From Apodemus sylvaticus (Eukaryota; Chordata; Mammalia; Rodentia; Muridae): a DNA stretch of 64,000 nucleotides. The DNA is taken from the NCBI RefSeq assembly GCF_947179515.1, contig NC_067491.1, positions 6,732,027 through 6,796,026 of the forward strand. Direction: 5' to 3'. Shown here piece by piece: positions 41,924 through 52,690 of the stretch; positions within the stretch are counted from its first letter, which is position 1; each line of letters begins with the position of its first letter. Position numbers and translations under genes: made by a program. Under the pieces are notes generated by a model that was not told the DNA's origin, ran no database searches, and saw only the letters and a program-made list of their open reading frames with translations.

Positions 41924-42195
41924 ACTCATTCCTCCTCTGGGTAACATGGTAGAAGCTTCTATCCCACCAGCCTACATGAATATCCTTCATTTTCTGTCTT
42001 CTACTTTTTTGCTATTCCAGAAGAATGCCTGAAAGGGCTGCCCAAAGAACTATAAATATAAAGAAATATAAAGATACTTGGGTTAAAAGTACAGTACTTT
42101 TCCTCTATCTGCCATCTTAGTAACTAACAATTAAATGGTATCTAGAAATGAAGGATTCAAGGAGTGAGTAATAGGTTTTAAATAGCATATGATTC
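41924..42195. other. Unique sequence, nothing recognised
   Basis: Non-coding stretch with no recognised element. Confidence 0.35.
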
Positions 42196-42300
42196 TAAGT
42201 GATGGGGAGGAACATCTTGCTGTGCTGTCTTAAGTGATAGGGTGAAACATCGCACTGTACTGTCTAAGTGATAGGGTGAAATGTCATGTGGTACCAAGTC
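42196..42300. repeat. Three-copy imperfect tandem repeat of about 35 bp
   Basis: TAAGTGAT begins units at 42196, 42231 and 42265 (35 and 34 bp apart), each followed by GGGTGAAA/GGGAGGAA and ACTGTCT-like text. An (AT)n run follows at 42322-42342. Confidence 0.8.
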
Positions 42301-42989
42301 ACGAAATATCCTGCTGGGATCTATAATATATATATATATATCACCCACCTTTTGGTTGGTTATTAGAAGACTCTGTTATGACTAAATCAGTACTACAATA
42401 CTTGAATTCCAATGGCCCTTTGAGGCTCAATAATGGCCCCAAGGGCTAAGTTCTCAGATGTGCTGAATGAAAGCCAGAGGGTTTCCTTCAACTGACGGGT
42501 GAATGTTCTAAATTTAATAAGGAACAAAAAATTGTATATGGAGGCGATTAAGATTGGTGTTAAGAAAAAAAAAGATTGGTGTTAAGAACAAATAATCTAT
42601 TTGTGCAATACAAAAGGAAGGAAAAGAAATTGGTGCTGGTTTTGCTGCAGTACCTCTAACTGCAAAAGTTAAGGCCATAGTGTATGAGAATTATAGGAAA
42701 AACAGTGTACATAGCATTGAGTACTTTTCTGATGTCAGAGGTTCGCTGGAGGCCTTGAGATGCTTCTTCATAGACAAATGGGCACTACCATAATGAGAAT
42801 ATTTTCAGAATAATAGAAAACAGGATTTTGACAGCCTATACAACATAAAAAACACCTGTGGAGATTGCACTAAGCTTGGCGTAAGGGGGATTTGGAAACT
42901 GTTCATCAGAAGGCAACACTCGTGGACCAGAATTTGCTAATTCTGTCATGGAAAGAACCCCAGAATGATCTGGGGAGAACCCATGAAGT

Positions 42990-43001
42990 CGCCATCTTGG
43001 A
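42990..43001 (-). promoter_or_regulatory. Candidate YY1 motif
   Basis: CGCCATCTTGGA on the plus strand is the reverse of the YY1 consensus (AAGATGGCG with flanks). It lies 28 bp before a CTCF-like site. Confidence 0.45.
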
Positions 43002-43028
43002 AAAAGAATAGCACCTGCCCTGATGTGT

Positions 43029-43042
43029 CCTGCAGGGGGCGC
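43029..43042 (+). promoter_or_regulatory. Candidate CTCF motif
   Basis: CCTGCAGGGGGCGC matches the CTCF core CCASYAGRKGGCRC at 13 of 14 positions. Confidence 0.5.
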
Positions 43043-43362
43043 AGAACCTCAGATAGAAGTAGGCAAAGATTTCTCGCCAACAGGAAGCAGAACTTTGTAA
43101 TCAACAGAGCTGCTGAGAACAGAATGGTTTCACATTGTCATGGAAAGAGCCCTTCTTACTCCCTGTGTTCAGGCAGAAGCTGGGCTGGGCGAGAAGAAAG
43201 AAGGAGGTAACACCCACCCTCAACTACTCACTTCACCTAAGTAGTGTTCTCATGGCAACAGTTTTCCAAGAAAAACTGTCCTCCTAGGTGGTGGACAAGT
43301 AGGAAGCTATTTTGAGGAATAGTTGGGGTAGTGCTGAGGAGCTCACCAGGCAAACTGGGAGC

Positions 43363-43376
43363 CCAGTAGAGGGCCG
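43363..43376 (+). promoter_or_regulatory. Weaker CTCF-like motif
   Basis: CCAGTAGAGGGCCG matches 12 of 14 core positions and is in the same orientation as the site at 43029. Confidence 0.3.
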
Positions 43377-44746
43377 GGGTTCAACTGGTCAGAACACATT
43401 TGCTAGACTCTATTTTTCAAACTTAGGAGAGAGATCGGTATTTTAGGACAATGGAGAAAATTTGGTGACAAGTTTTTGGGAGGGTAGTTTAGGGAAGAGA
43501 GCCATGTGAGATTCCATAACTGCTGGGGGAAGATACATTTTTGAGGGAAGGATGGAGATGCTTCATGCTGAACTTATGGGCATTTCTGTTGCCTATAGGC
43601 TGATGAGTTGACAGTGTGAACCCACCCACCTCTCTTCATTTCTGCCTATAGTTTCCACAAAAATACAGATTTTTTAAATATAATGTTTTGGAGAAAAAAA
43701 TGTGTTGAATGTGGCTCTAAAATTAGCTCACAGAAAAGAACCATGAGAAAAGTACGAAGACAATGTCGCAAGCTCAGTCAGTGGACAAAGCTGTAGGATA
43801 ACACTGTACTGAGGAGAGACAAAGAGGCATGGGGAAATCTAAGTCACTCTGTCTTAAACCTGGGTGATTAGTTCATTTTCTATTGCCTTTGAGGCAATTA
43901 GTAGAAATTCCTTCTCTAGATATAAAACAAGGCTGAAGGACCACCGGCATCTTTTCACAGAGCAAGAGAACATGTACACGCCAGTCCACCTGATAGCGCA
44001 AGGACAAGCAGCTATGGTTCAGTGGTCAACAGAATTGTAGGAGAGTTATTGCCCGGCAGCGGGTGACACAGACAGGGCCACTGCTGTAGGTGTGTTACCA
44101 GTACCATGCAAGGCTTCTGGCTTTAAAGGACACTACACACACAGTCCAGCTCTCTGTTGTTGCTATCTTGAAACTTTTAATCAGTTCTTTTGGACAAACC
44201 CTGCAATTTCTATTTCTCTGAACCTCACGAATTTTTATGCAGTGGATCTGACTACATCAAAGAATTTTTAGTTATTTGATGCCAATTTCTCATCAGAGTC
44301 TATTTTTGAGACCACATGGATGCTAAGTAGAAAGTAGGTGGTAACTACAGAGAGGAGACCATCATCCGATGTTCTTTCAAAGCCTAGACACTGTGCTTCT
44401 TTCCTTGTACAGAACAAGAGTCAAGGAAGAATCATTTCCTGTTCTAACTTCTTCACAAAGAATCTGAGCTCTCCACCACTTACCAGTGGCTCTAGGAGGG
44501 GCAGGAAGTGCTTGGTCTAAGAAGGGCTAGACACACACCACTCCATTTAGTATTTCTCACTGCGGTATACATTCAGAATCACTTGACAACTTTTGAAAAC
44601 AGTTATACCGGCATCCTAACCACAGACATGGAAGAGGTAATTGGTTTGTGCTAGGTCATCACATTTTTAGAATGTTCTTCAAATGACTCCAAGAACCATG
44701 GACCTAATTCCTCGGTGCCTGCTATTGTACAATTAAGCCTAACTTG

Positions 44747-44860
44747 TTATACCTCATTTATTCATTTAACAAACACCCATTAAAGTCCTACTCTGTGTGG
44801 ATCGTTGTATAAGGTGTGTAGAGCCAAGGCTATTGTCATCAAGACTCTAATAATAATAGG
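44747..44860 (-). mobile_element. L2 LINE 3' end relic
   Basis: TTATTCATTTAACAAACACCC, CCTACTCTGTGTGGATCG, AAGGTGTGTAGAGCCAAGGC and TCATCAAGACTCTAATAAT follow the reverse L2 3' end (ttcattcaacaaatatttattgagcacctac ...). Clear order, moderate divergence. Confidence 0.65.
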
Positions 44861-45940
44861 CTGGAGCTGTCAATCCATCTACCCATCATCTGTCCTCGGG
44901 ATCTCTAAGGCCGTCTCTCGTGTCTTTCCTTTCTTTTTCATGAACCTTTAGTGTCGTCCCAGCCACCCTGCACCCAGAAAATATGAAGACTTTAAATAGA
45001 GTACTTGTTTTTCTTATGACAACGTGAGCTTTTAACCAAACGTATGCCTCTGCCTTCAGTTTCTGTTTATCATAGATTTGAATATACATTTATAAAGGCC
45101 CATATCAGAGGATGCATTTAATTTTGCAATAATGGGTTCTAGTGTCTGTAGACATGCCCAGAAAAAAAAGCCCACATATTTTGTTTTCCAGAAGATTTCA
45201 GGCTCACTATCACCACCTGGATGGGTTATTTATAGGCGTTCTGTGATGTTTTTTCGTTATGAAAGCAGCAGAACAAGTCCTCCTGTCACAGAAGGGAGTT
45301 GTGCAGGTGTGGTTGCCCCCCTACAATCCCAACTCCCCCTTCCCTCCCCACCCTTTCCCTCCCGACCTCCCCCTCCCCACCTCGAGTATTAACTCAAAGG
45401 CATGCTAAGTAGAAAGTAGTGTTAGTGTTTAGCAGGATGGGGAACAGGAAATAGTCTTCAAATTTCTTTCCTGGTCGCTTTCTTGGCTACAGGGTCCATG
45501 AATCGTTTTTACTATGATAAAAAAAAATAAACAAAAAAATCTGGGGAAATTCTCTTTAGGAATCTTATCATTCCTGTGTTCATGCCTCCCTGGCCCCAAG
45601 TCACTGAAGTCCCCCACTAGCTCTGGAGCAGTTCCTTCCCCTTCTAGGGCCTCTAGTAAGTGGTGGAAAGTTCATAGATTTATGAAGAACAGTAAAATCT
45701 GGAAACGATTCTAACATTAGTCTTATTCCATTCAAGGAGACTTTGAAAGACGAGTGTGCCGGGAGACAGTTCTCTCTCCGCAGTTGGGACATTCATTATA
45801 CTTAGTATTTCCTTGTGTCATTTGTGATAGGGTCACTCCACGTTCTCCACGACTATCACACCTGACAGCAGGGGAAAGTGCACCGCCCCGTGCCACCCTC
45901 CAGCTGTAGCTTGTTGCTCTCCTAACTCAGTTCTGCTGTC
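44861..45940. other. Unique sequence, C-rich patch
   Basis: No gene recognised. 45318-45382 is strongly C/T-rich (CCCCCTTCCCTCCCC). Confidence 0.4.
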
Positions 45941-46022
45941 ACAAAGGAGGCTGGGACTTCCACCTGTGCCGCAAAGGAGGCTGGGACTTCCACCTGTGCC
46001 GCAAAGGAGGCTGGGTCTTTCA
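45941..46022. repeat. 30-bp tandem repeat, about 2.7 copies
   Basis: A unit with AAAGGAGGCTGGGACTTCC and ACCTGTGCC starts at 45941, 45971 and 46001. The first two are almost identical and the third decays after about 18 bases. The minus-strand frame through it repeats the same ten residues. Confidence 0.9.
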
Positions 46023-46518
46023 GCTGGCGAGTGAAAGCCAGAGGCTTTGCCAGCTTTGGTGTTGTATGCCACATGTGTGAATCTAAGCTCGCTTTTCTCT
46101 TTTTGGACAAATAAGGTAAAGCTTTAAAATAAAAATTAGATGAATTATGGAATGCGAACATAGTCACAATGGCTAGTCTGGGGATCTAGCATCTAGTTAC
46201 GTCTTTATAAGAAACTTGGTAGAAAGGTTTATTCATCAGCTTCCTGGCTTCTGTTTACCACATAATATACTCTGTATGCACGGAACTATCAGTGCCCATG
46301 GAACCCAGCCAGATGCTTGGACTGGAGGCAGGTGTTTGCATTACTTCAGGGCAAGAAATCCCACGTAGCTCTGCTCTCATTAGCTGGTGCCAAGGGATGG
46401 GCTCAGTGTGTTTTATTTACAAGTCTGTATTTCCCAACGGAAGGAGCTTTACTCCTGGCTAGAGACTATGCGGACATCTCTCCAACAAAGGAAAACCATT
46501 CTCCCCCACCCCTCAAGT
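46023..46518. other. Unique sequence, nothing recognised
   Basis: Non-coding DNA leading into a B2 element. Confidence 0.35.
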
Positions 46519-46688
46519 TGTTTATTTTAGGTAGATGTGTACACTGTAGCTGTCTTCAAACACACCAGAAGAGGGCATTGGATCCCATTACAGATGGTTG
46601 TGAGCCACCATGTGGTTGCTGGGAACTGAACTCAGGACCTCCGGAAGAACATTCAGTGCTCTTAACCACTGAGCCATCTCTCCAGCCC
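46519..46688 (-). mobile_element. B2 SINE
   Basis: Reversed B2: GTAGCTGTCTTCAAACACACC, AGAAGAGGGCATTGGATCCC, TGTGGTTGCTGGGAACTGAAC and CTTAACCACTGAGCCATCTC, ending CCAGCCC at the element head. CCAGAAGAGGGCA (46567-46579) is the CTCF-like site typical of B2. Confidence 0.95.
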
Positions 46689-46699
46689 GAGAGAGACTA

Positions 46700-47240
46700 T
46701 CTTTTAAAAAATTTTTTTAAAATTATTTTTATTTTTATTTTCTACATTCTTTGTTTACATTCCAAATGTTCCCCCCTCCCCATTAGTCCCATAAGCCCTC
46801 TTCCCTTTGCCTGTTCCCCAATCAACCCCCTCCCATTTCTCTGTCCTGGCAATCTCCTACATTGCTGCATCAAGCCTTTCCAGAACCAGGGCCCTCTCCT
46901 TCCTTCTTCTTGGGAATCATTTGATATGTGAATTGTGTCTTGGGTATTCAGAGCTTCTGGGCTAATATCCACTTATCAGTGACTGCATTCCATGTGTGTT
47001 CTTTTGTGAATGGGCTACCTCACTTAGGATGATATTTTCCAGTTCCAACCATTTGCCTAAAATTTCATGAATTCATTGTTTTTAATTACTGAGTAGTATC
47101 CCATTGTGTAAATATACCACATTTTCTGTATCCATTCCTCCATTGAGGGATATCTGGGTTCTTTCCAGCTTCTGGCTCTTATAAAGAAGGCTGCTATGAA
47201 TATAGTGGAGCATGTGTCCTTATTGCATTCTTAACGGAAT
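46700..47240 (-). mobile_element. LINE-1 3' end (ORF2 tail and 3' UTR)
   Basis: A T-rich start (the reversed A-tail, 46700-46742) leads to the C-rich reversed 3' UTR and then TTCTGGGCTAATATCCACTTATC, GTTACCTCA-like CTACCTCACTTAGG, TTCATGAATTCATTG, AGTATCCCATTGTGTAAAT and CTGGCTCTTATAAAG, the tail of mouse ORF2. Truncated at its 5' side near 47240. The 204-codon plus-strand frame (46317-46931) spans the B2 and this L1 and is not a gene. Confidence 0.9.
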
Positions 47241-47849
47241 GCCAATCTACCAGTTCTAAATGTCAGTTTTATCCTGTTCCTTCCTGATATCGTCACCGAT
47301 TACAAGAACTTTGATTCACTTCAAGCAACACTCATACTGCTGTACAGATGGAAAAGTCAAACTCTTGCTTCTAAGTTTAGCTCTTACAAAACATTGTTTG
47401 GGCTCTTTCCTGACACACGTGTTCCCAGTTCAGAAAACAAGTGGGAAAGAGAGATTGTATTTACAGCTGCCCTCTGATTGGCATGTGCACCCTAGATACT
47501 TTAATAACATACCAGCACACACATGTCATCTGTGTGCTCTGAAATGGCTCACGGAGAACGCATGGACAGCACTGTGTGTGGAATGAGGGAAACCTGCCAG
47601 TGTTCCTTCACAAATGTCAGCCGGCTGGTGAAGATCCACGTCTTTGAGCTCAATTGTTTGTGTGCATATTATCCTGATTTTTAAAACAACAACAACAAAA
47701 AACCTTTTAGAAAATAAAAAAAAAAAAGAGGGGAATATCCAAAATATACTGGAAAGTATTCACTAAACTGAAATATATTAAAACAAATACGAACAAACCA
47801 AAAAGGGAACAATTTTAATTAAGAAATGAAGGCATACTTTGTTTGCAAA
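47241..47849. other. Unique sequence, nothing recognised
   Basis: A frame of 108 codons (47260-47586, plus) has no recognisable domain. AAC and A runs near 47685-47728. Confidence 0.4.
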
Positions 47850-48062
47850 AATGTATTGTGTTCATGTGTGTGCACATGTGTTTGAGTATGTGCACGTTTT
47901 GTGTGTGCATGTGCACATGTCAGAAGAAGGCCCTATGATCCCTAGAAGCTGTAGTTTCTAGCAATTTCGAGCTACCCAGTGTGGATACTAGGCACAGAAT
48001 TGAGGACCCTGGAAGAACACAATGCTCTTTCAATCACCAAGCTATCTATCTCTTCAGCCCAT
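47850..48062 (-). mobile_element. B3 SINE (diverged)
   Basis: TGTGCACATGTG-rich left part, CAGAAGAAGGCCCTATGATCC, ACAGAATTGAGGACCCTGG and CACCAAGCTATCTATCTC, ending CAGCCC: the reversed B3 body and head. Confidence 0.75.
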
Positions 48063-48091
48063 TTTAGTAAGAACTGCCATTATTTCCATGC

Positions 48092-48105
48092 CCTCTAGAT
48101 GGCAC
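48092..48105 (+). promoter_or_regulatory. Candidate CTCF motif
   Basis: CCTCTAGATGGCAC matches 13 of 14 positions of CCASYAGRKGGCRC. It sits between a B3 SINE and an MLT1 LTR. Confidence 0.45.
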
Positions 48106-48119
48106 TGTGAGTCCCGTGT

Positions 48120-48540
48120 GCCCATCACAACAGGTCGCTGAGGTGGCTGCTGCCCTCCTGAAATCCATGCCTGTGTGGTACCTCAAATGTGACCTTTACA
48201 ATCTGTGTAGATGTGCCCACTTTTACAATGCAGCCACAGTGTGCTGGGTTGGACCCTAGTCCAATGATGAAGGAGGAAATTTGGACTCTGGAGACGTCTG
48301 AGAGGGGGCGGGAGAGGGAGAGAAGAGAGAGGTGGAGATAGATTGGGCTGATATGGATGCCAGTTTAGGAATTAGGACAGTCCACGGTTGCTGGCAGAAG
48401 CCTGAAGAGTCAAGGAAGGACCCTTTTACCGTACACTTTTGTCATGATGGCCCTGGGAATGTATTAGTTTCCATTTTGACTTCTGGCCTCAAGACCCTTG
48501 ACAGAGAAAATTAAGTTTTGATTGATGGATTTCTGCATTA
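48120..48540 (+). mobile_element. MLT1 (MaLR) LTR
   Basis: GAGGAAATTTGGACTCTGGAG, GGAGATAGATTGGGCTGATATGG, GTTGCTGGCAGAAGCC, CAAGGAAGGACCC and TTGACTTCTGGCCTC follow the MLT1 consensus in order, with the 5' portion (AATGTGACCTTTACAATCTG) also recognisable. Old, solo, non-coding. Confidence 0.7.
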
Positions 48541-50044
48541 ACTGGATAGAGTATCTGGGGAAGGCAGTGCACCTGAAGAAACCACTCTGGGGGCCTTGCT
48601 GAAGTTTCCCGTGTAGAGGCCATGCTAAGCCGGTGATGGGTGGGTGTAAATATCTTCCCAAGCAAGGCAGCTAGCTTTATCTCGGAGCCCAGAGTGCCAG
48701 TCACTCATATTGATGGGCTCGGTTTAGGCTCTCTAGATAAACCCGTAGGATTCCAGAGAGAGATTAAGAATAAAAAGTATAAAAAAGGACCGTAAAACAC
48801 AAGAGCAAAATTTATATACCTATTTATTTTTATTTGCACTTCATCCTAAAGAGGATTTAGAGTTCCTTTCATGGAAGCACACAGTAGAAGAAGGGGAAAT
48901 AAATTAAGAAATGAGGAAGATGAAACAAAAGGGCGCGGAAAAATCCTGGTAGGAAACACCCGCAGCGAACCCACAGAACTCTGCCCTGGCCTCTCATCCC
49001 CTGCGTAGGAGCAAGGCTTTCCAGAATGAGAAATCTGAATTTTTCTCTAATTTGTGTAAATTCAATGGGATTTTCAGGCTGTTGCTCTGAGTAAGAATGA
49101 GCCCTAATTATCTTTCCGATTTTCATATAATTTTCAGTAAGTCAGCATTACTGCCGCGGTTGATGAACTGGAAAGCCCAGAAAAGCAAGCTCGCCTTTTC
49201 TGTGCCCTCTGAATCCTTTGAAATGGTTTAGAATCGCTGTCTTTGAAGGATTTGTTTGTGTAGAGAGAGAGAGAAAGAAAAGGCGAGGATGGGGAATGGT
49301 TTCATATACTGTTGCGTCGGGTCTATTAAACCCAGTGTGAGCGGGCCTGCCACCAGGGCTGAGACAGCCACCAAAACGGCACGGGAGCTACCAAATGGCT
49401 CGCTACTGAACTTCGTGGGGGCTCACTGGATATCTTTGGCCCCACCTGAAGATTGTATCCTGCTACATCTAAGGGAGGAACGGTGAAAGAACACAGAGAA
49501 TACGCTTGTAAGATCGTCTTCTCTAAATGTTCTCTGCTTGGGGGAATTAAGACATCACTTGGGAATCAGCTCTATGCAAAATACCTTGTAATAATCTTTT
49601 CTGTGGAGACAGGGACCTCTAATCATATTTCAAACGCGAGGTACACACGCGTGCTTCTGGGTTAAGGGAATTCTATTTACACAGCTCCCGCGTGTCCTTC
49701 GAAGAAAATTAACTGTTTGGAAACAGTTTTAGAAACTAACATTAAGGAACACTTTCAGCTCCCAGACAAGTGTTCTCTCTTTTATAACTGTGTATGGAAA
49801 ACAAAGAACAGCATAGCGCATGATTTAATGATTTAGGCATTTATTAATTCATTTTTAAAAGGAACCTTGGGGGGAGGAGTTAAAAGCAAATTTCCTGCAG
49901 CAAGGAAACGAAGCCCTTAAGGTTATCCAGTTCATTTATCGTTGGAGTTAATTAAACAGTGACCTGGACTTTTCACACAGTAATTACTCTTGATGAAAAA
50001 TTAACTATGGTCTTCCAGTAAGAAAGCACACACAGCAAGTTGTT
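48541..50044. other. Unique sequence, partly resembling conserved non-coding DNA
   Basis: No gene is recognised. 49140-49480 and 49790-50000 show mixed composition with TTTATTAATTCATT, GTTAATTAAAC and AGTAATTACTC homeodomain-like words. Conservation cannot be judged here. Confidence 0.4.
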
Positions 50045-50091
50045 AGAGGGTGGCGGACCTGACCCAGGACGCGGGCTCGGCGGCCACAGCT

Positions 50092-50105
50092 CCTGTAGGT
50101 GGCAG
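50092..50105 (+). promoter_or_regulatory. CTCF-like motif in CpG cluster
   Basis: CCTGTAGGTGGCAG matches 12 of 14 CTCF core positions. Confidence 0.35.
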
Positions 50106-50141
50106 TGCAGCACTGCACAAACCGCCGGCTGCGGTCTAGAC

Positions 50142-50153
50142 TGCGCGTGCGCA
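50142..50153 (-). promoter_or_regulatory. Perfect NRF1 motif
   Basis: The minus strand reads TGCGCACGCGCA, an exact fit to YGCGCAYGCGCR. NRF1 sites are rare outside CpG promoters. Confidence 0.65.
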
Positions 50154-50200
50154 GCTCTGAAGGGCAAGCGCCGCCCGCAGCTGCCCTGCCCTCCAGCCAG

Positions 50201-51476
50201 CAATTTCACTAAGTTACTGGCTTGCTACCTGATTTCATAGCCGCCCTCTAAATGAATCTTTTCTGAACTCCGCAGAAGTACAAACTGCTCCTTTATACAC
50301 CCTAAATCGTCCTTCTGGTGGAGCTGGTTTCTGTTTTTTTCTTTTACTTCTATTTTTTTTTTTAAATATATTTCAGCATTGGTGGTATGTGGAGGGAGTG
50401 GGGTGGGGAATCTGTGTTAAATCCTTCTCTTGAATGGCAAAAGCCATTAGCTTAGCTGCCCAGCCTGCTTAGGGAAACAAGGTAAATCTATAAACTGAGC
50501 CAATCACAAACCTGCCCTACCCAGGAAAGGCGTCCCTGAAAGCCCATAACTAGATTTATGATCTTCCTTCTTGGGTTTTCCTTTATTCTGCTGTTTTCAT
50601 TCCTGTTATTAAAGAAAAACAAACAAACAAACAAGCCACCCATACTCTGCTCAAAATGCTAGGATAATTTGAATTTACACAACAACTAAACCATGAACAG
50701 TCTAGGAAACTTACAACTTTCAATTTGACAATAGTCTGAGGCTATAGATTGGGGTTACATGATAGAGTACGGTGATGAGGATTCGGAAACTGTGTGGGTT
50801 TCTCCATCTTTTCAGACAAAATTCTTCTCTCCTGCTTCATGCCTCGAGTTTCCCATTCTTTCAGCGGCAAGAAGATAGACAGCACAGTGTCCCACATGTC
50901 TCGTTGGCTATGTTGCCTTGGGTCACAATACCTACTGCAGATGCAAGAAGAGCTTTCCTCTGGTAGCCTCTGCCCTGTGCACAGACATATCTAAAATACT
51001 TCCTGGGACGTCACTGTCGATAAAGCTTGTACGAAAATCTTATAAGCAAGATCCACCAGAAAATAGACAGTCAAAGCAATTTATGGACTAAGTAAGAGGT
51101 ACACTGGAAATAAAATTGAAGTTTAAAGACGAAGAAAACCGGGGGAAGAAAAGACAACGGTCTAACTAACAGTTCACAAAGGCATCAGTAGGGTTTAAGA
51201 AAAATAAATCCTGACGTCTGGGGGCTGAAGTAGGTAGGAAAGGGGGCGACTGATGGCACTGGGCGTGCGTCTCTGTGAACTGGAAGAGCGGCAAATCAAA
51301 GATTCTGGGACAATGAAGGACCGGTCTGCTGTTAAGCATCAGGGGAGATTAGCAGAGAGGAGAGCTGGTGTCATGGTGAGTGGTAAAAGAAAGATTGGGG
51401 AATCTGGAAATGATGGCCAAATTGGTAAAATTACAGAGTTGACAAATGGGCTGAGAAGAGAGAGGGGTTGAGAGAT
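50201..51476. other. Unique sequence, nothing recognised
   Basis: Non-coding. GGGACGTCACTG (51004-51015) resembles a CRE half-site pair. (AAAC)n near 50615-50634. Confidence 0.4.
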
Positions 51477-51500
51477 GGGGGAGGGGGAGGGGGAGGGGGA
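51477..51500 (+). other. Perfect (GGGGGA)4 G-quadruplex candidate
   Basis: Four G5 runs with single-A loops at 51477, 51483, 51489 and 51495. Confidence 0.8.
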
Positions 51501-52424
51501 AGCGACGTCTTAGAGACCATCCACAGTAAAGGCAACGCTTTTGTTTTTCTCCAAGACTTTAGATAAAGGCGCATTTCTGTGGAGTAAGAAAGAACTCATA
51601 AAGGAAATGCTATGTTAAGAAATGTCTACTATAATTAAAGCCACAACAAACGAAGACTTCTCTCTCGGTTGCTTACATTCACCAAAGCGGATGAGCCCTC
51701 CATGAGCCCTGAGTCACAGACCTGATGAAATCAACAGGAGTCTACAACTCCTACTAACCAAGAGGAAGCTAGCCAAAAAATGTCCGGGCTTCCTTCAAAC
51801 CGCAGTGCCAGACTGAGCTGCTTCTCTTCGTGTGATATTCGTGATGGAAGCACAAACCACCAGACAGCAAAAGCTGCTTCACAGCACATGCGCACACATG
51901 CATGATCCTGGGACTTAGCCACTCTACTGCTGCCACCTCGAAGAAAGATCATCCTGGCGCAAACTTCATACAGATTTCTTTGGACCCCTTTAAAATATTT
52001 GAATTTCTAAACTATGGACCGGGTGGACATTCTAACTCTAACTAAACCCCACAGTCTGAGGTGCGTTTTAGGAATGGATGGAGCAAAAGTTTTAAGCGCT
52101 GGGTAAGGGAGACCCAGTGGGGGAGGGGTGAGAGATGGAAAATGAGAGCGTGAAGAAAAGGATGAGGAGAAGGAATTAGCTGATGCCCAGGAATGAAGAA
52201 GGTACAAGAAATACTCACTGCATCTGTAGATGGAGATGTGGAAACTGACTGGCTCGGAAGGACCGCATCTGAATGTCTAGATTAACACGAGCCTGGCTCT
52301 AATGAGCGCATTTGTGTATATCAGGGCGTTTCATAGTTGACTTTTAGGTGTCAAGATCAATACATTCCAGTTGGAATTTTTTTTCTTGTTTTATACAATA
52401 CAAATTTTCTTTTACCCTCTTACT
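51501..52424. other. Unique sequence, nothing recognised
   Basis: Non-coding DNA with no recognised element. Confidence 0.4.
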
Positions 52425-52630
52425 CTCCTTTTCCTCCCTTCCCCTCCCTCCATTTCTTCTTTCCTTCCTTCTTCCCTCCCTCTCTTCTTTTCTACCTTCC
52501 TTTCTTCCTCCCTCCCTTCCTTTCTTCCTTCTTCCCTCCCTCCCTTCCTTTTTCTCTCCCTTCTTCCCTCTCTCCCTTCCTACCTTCTGTTTCGTTTCCC
52601 TTCCTTTACCCCATCCTTTCCTTCTTCATG
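52425..52630. repeat. Polypyrimidine (CCTT/CTTC)n tract
   Basis: About 200 bp of C and T in CCTT, CCCT and TTCC units with few interruptions. Serine/proline/phenylalanine/leucine-rich frames in all three plus frames are artefacts. Confidence 0.95.
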
Positions 52631-52690
52631 TAGTTATTTCCTGTTTGTCTCTGTTCTTCCTTCTACTCAATGTTATTTAACCACACACCT

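Larger units (their letters stand above)
42301..44746. other. Unique non-coding sequence with YY1- and CTCF-like motifs
   Basis: About 2.4 kb without a recognised gene or repeat. 42553-42588 carries a short AAGATTGGTGTTAAGAA duplication. YY1- and CTCF-like motifs at 42990-43376 are listed separately. Confidence 0.45.
50045..50200. promoter_or_regulatory. Small CpG cluster, candidate promoter or enhancer core
   Basis: About 155 bp with many CpGs (ACGCGGGCTCGGCGGCC, CCGCCGGCTGCGG, GCGCCGCCCGC), in contrast to CpG-poor DNA on both sides. It holds a perfect NRF1 site and a CTCF-like site. No first exon or TATA box is recognised downstream on either strand. Confidence 0.5.

Noticed and set aside
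46461..46697. AGAGACTAT before and after the reversed B2, looking like a target duplication
   Set aside because: About 50 bp of non-B2, non-A-tail DNA lies between the left copy and the element, so the 9-bp match may be chance.
46317..46931. Plus-strand open frame of 204 codons, the longest in the window
   Set aside because: It runs through a reversed B2 SINE and the reversed L1 3' end; the protein is a translation of repeats.
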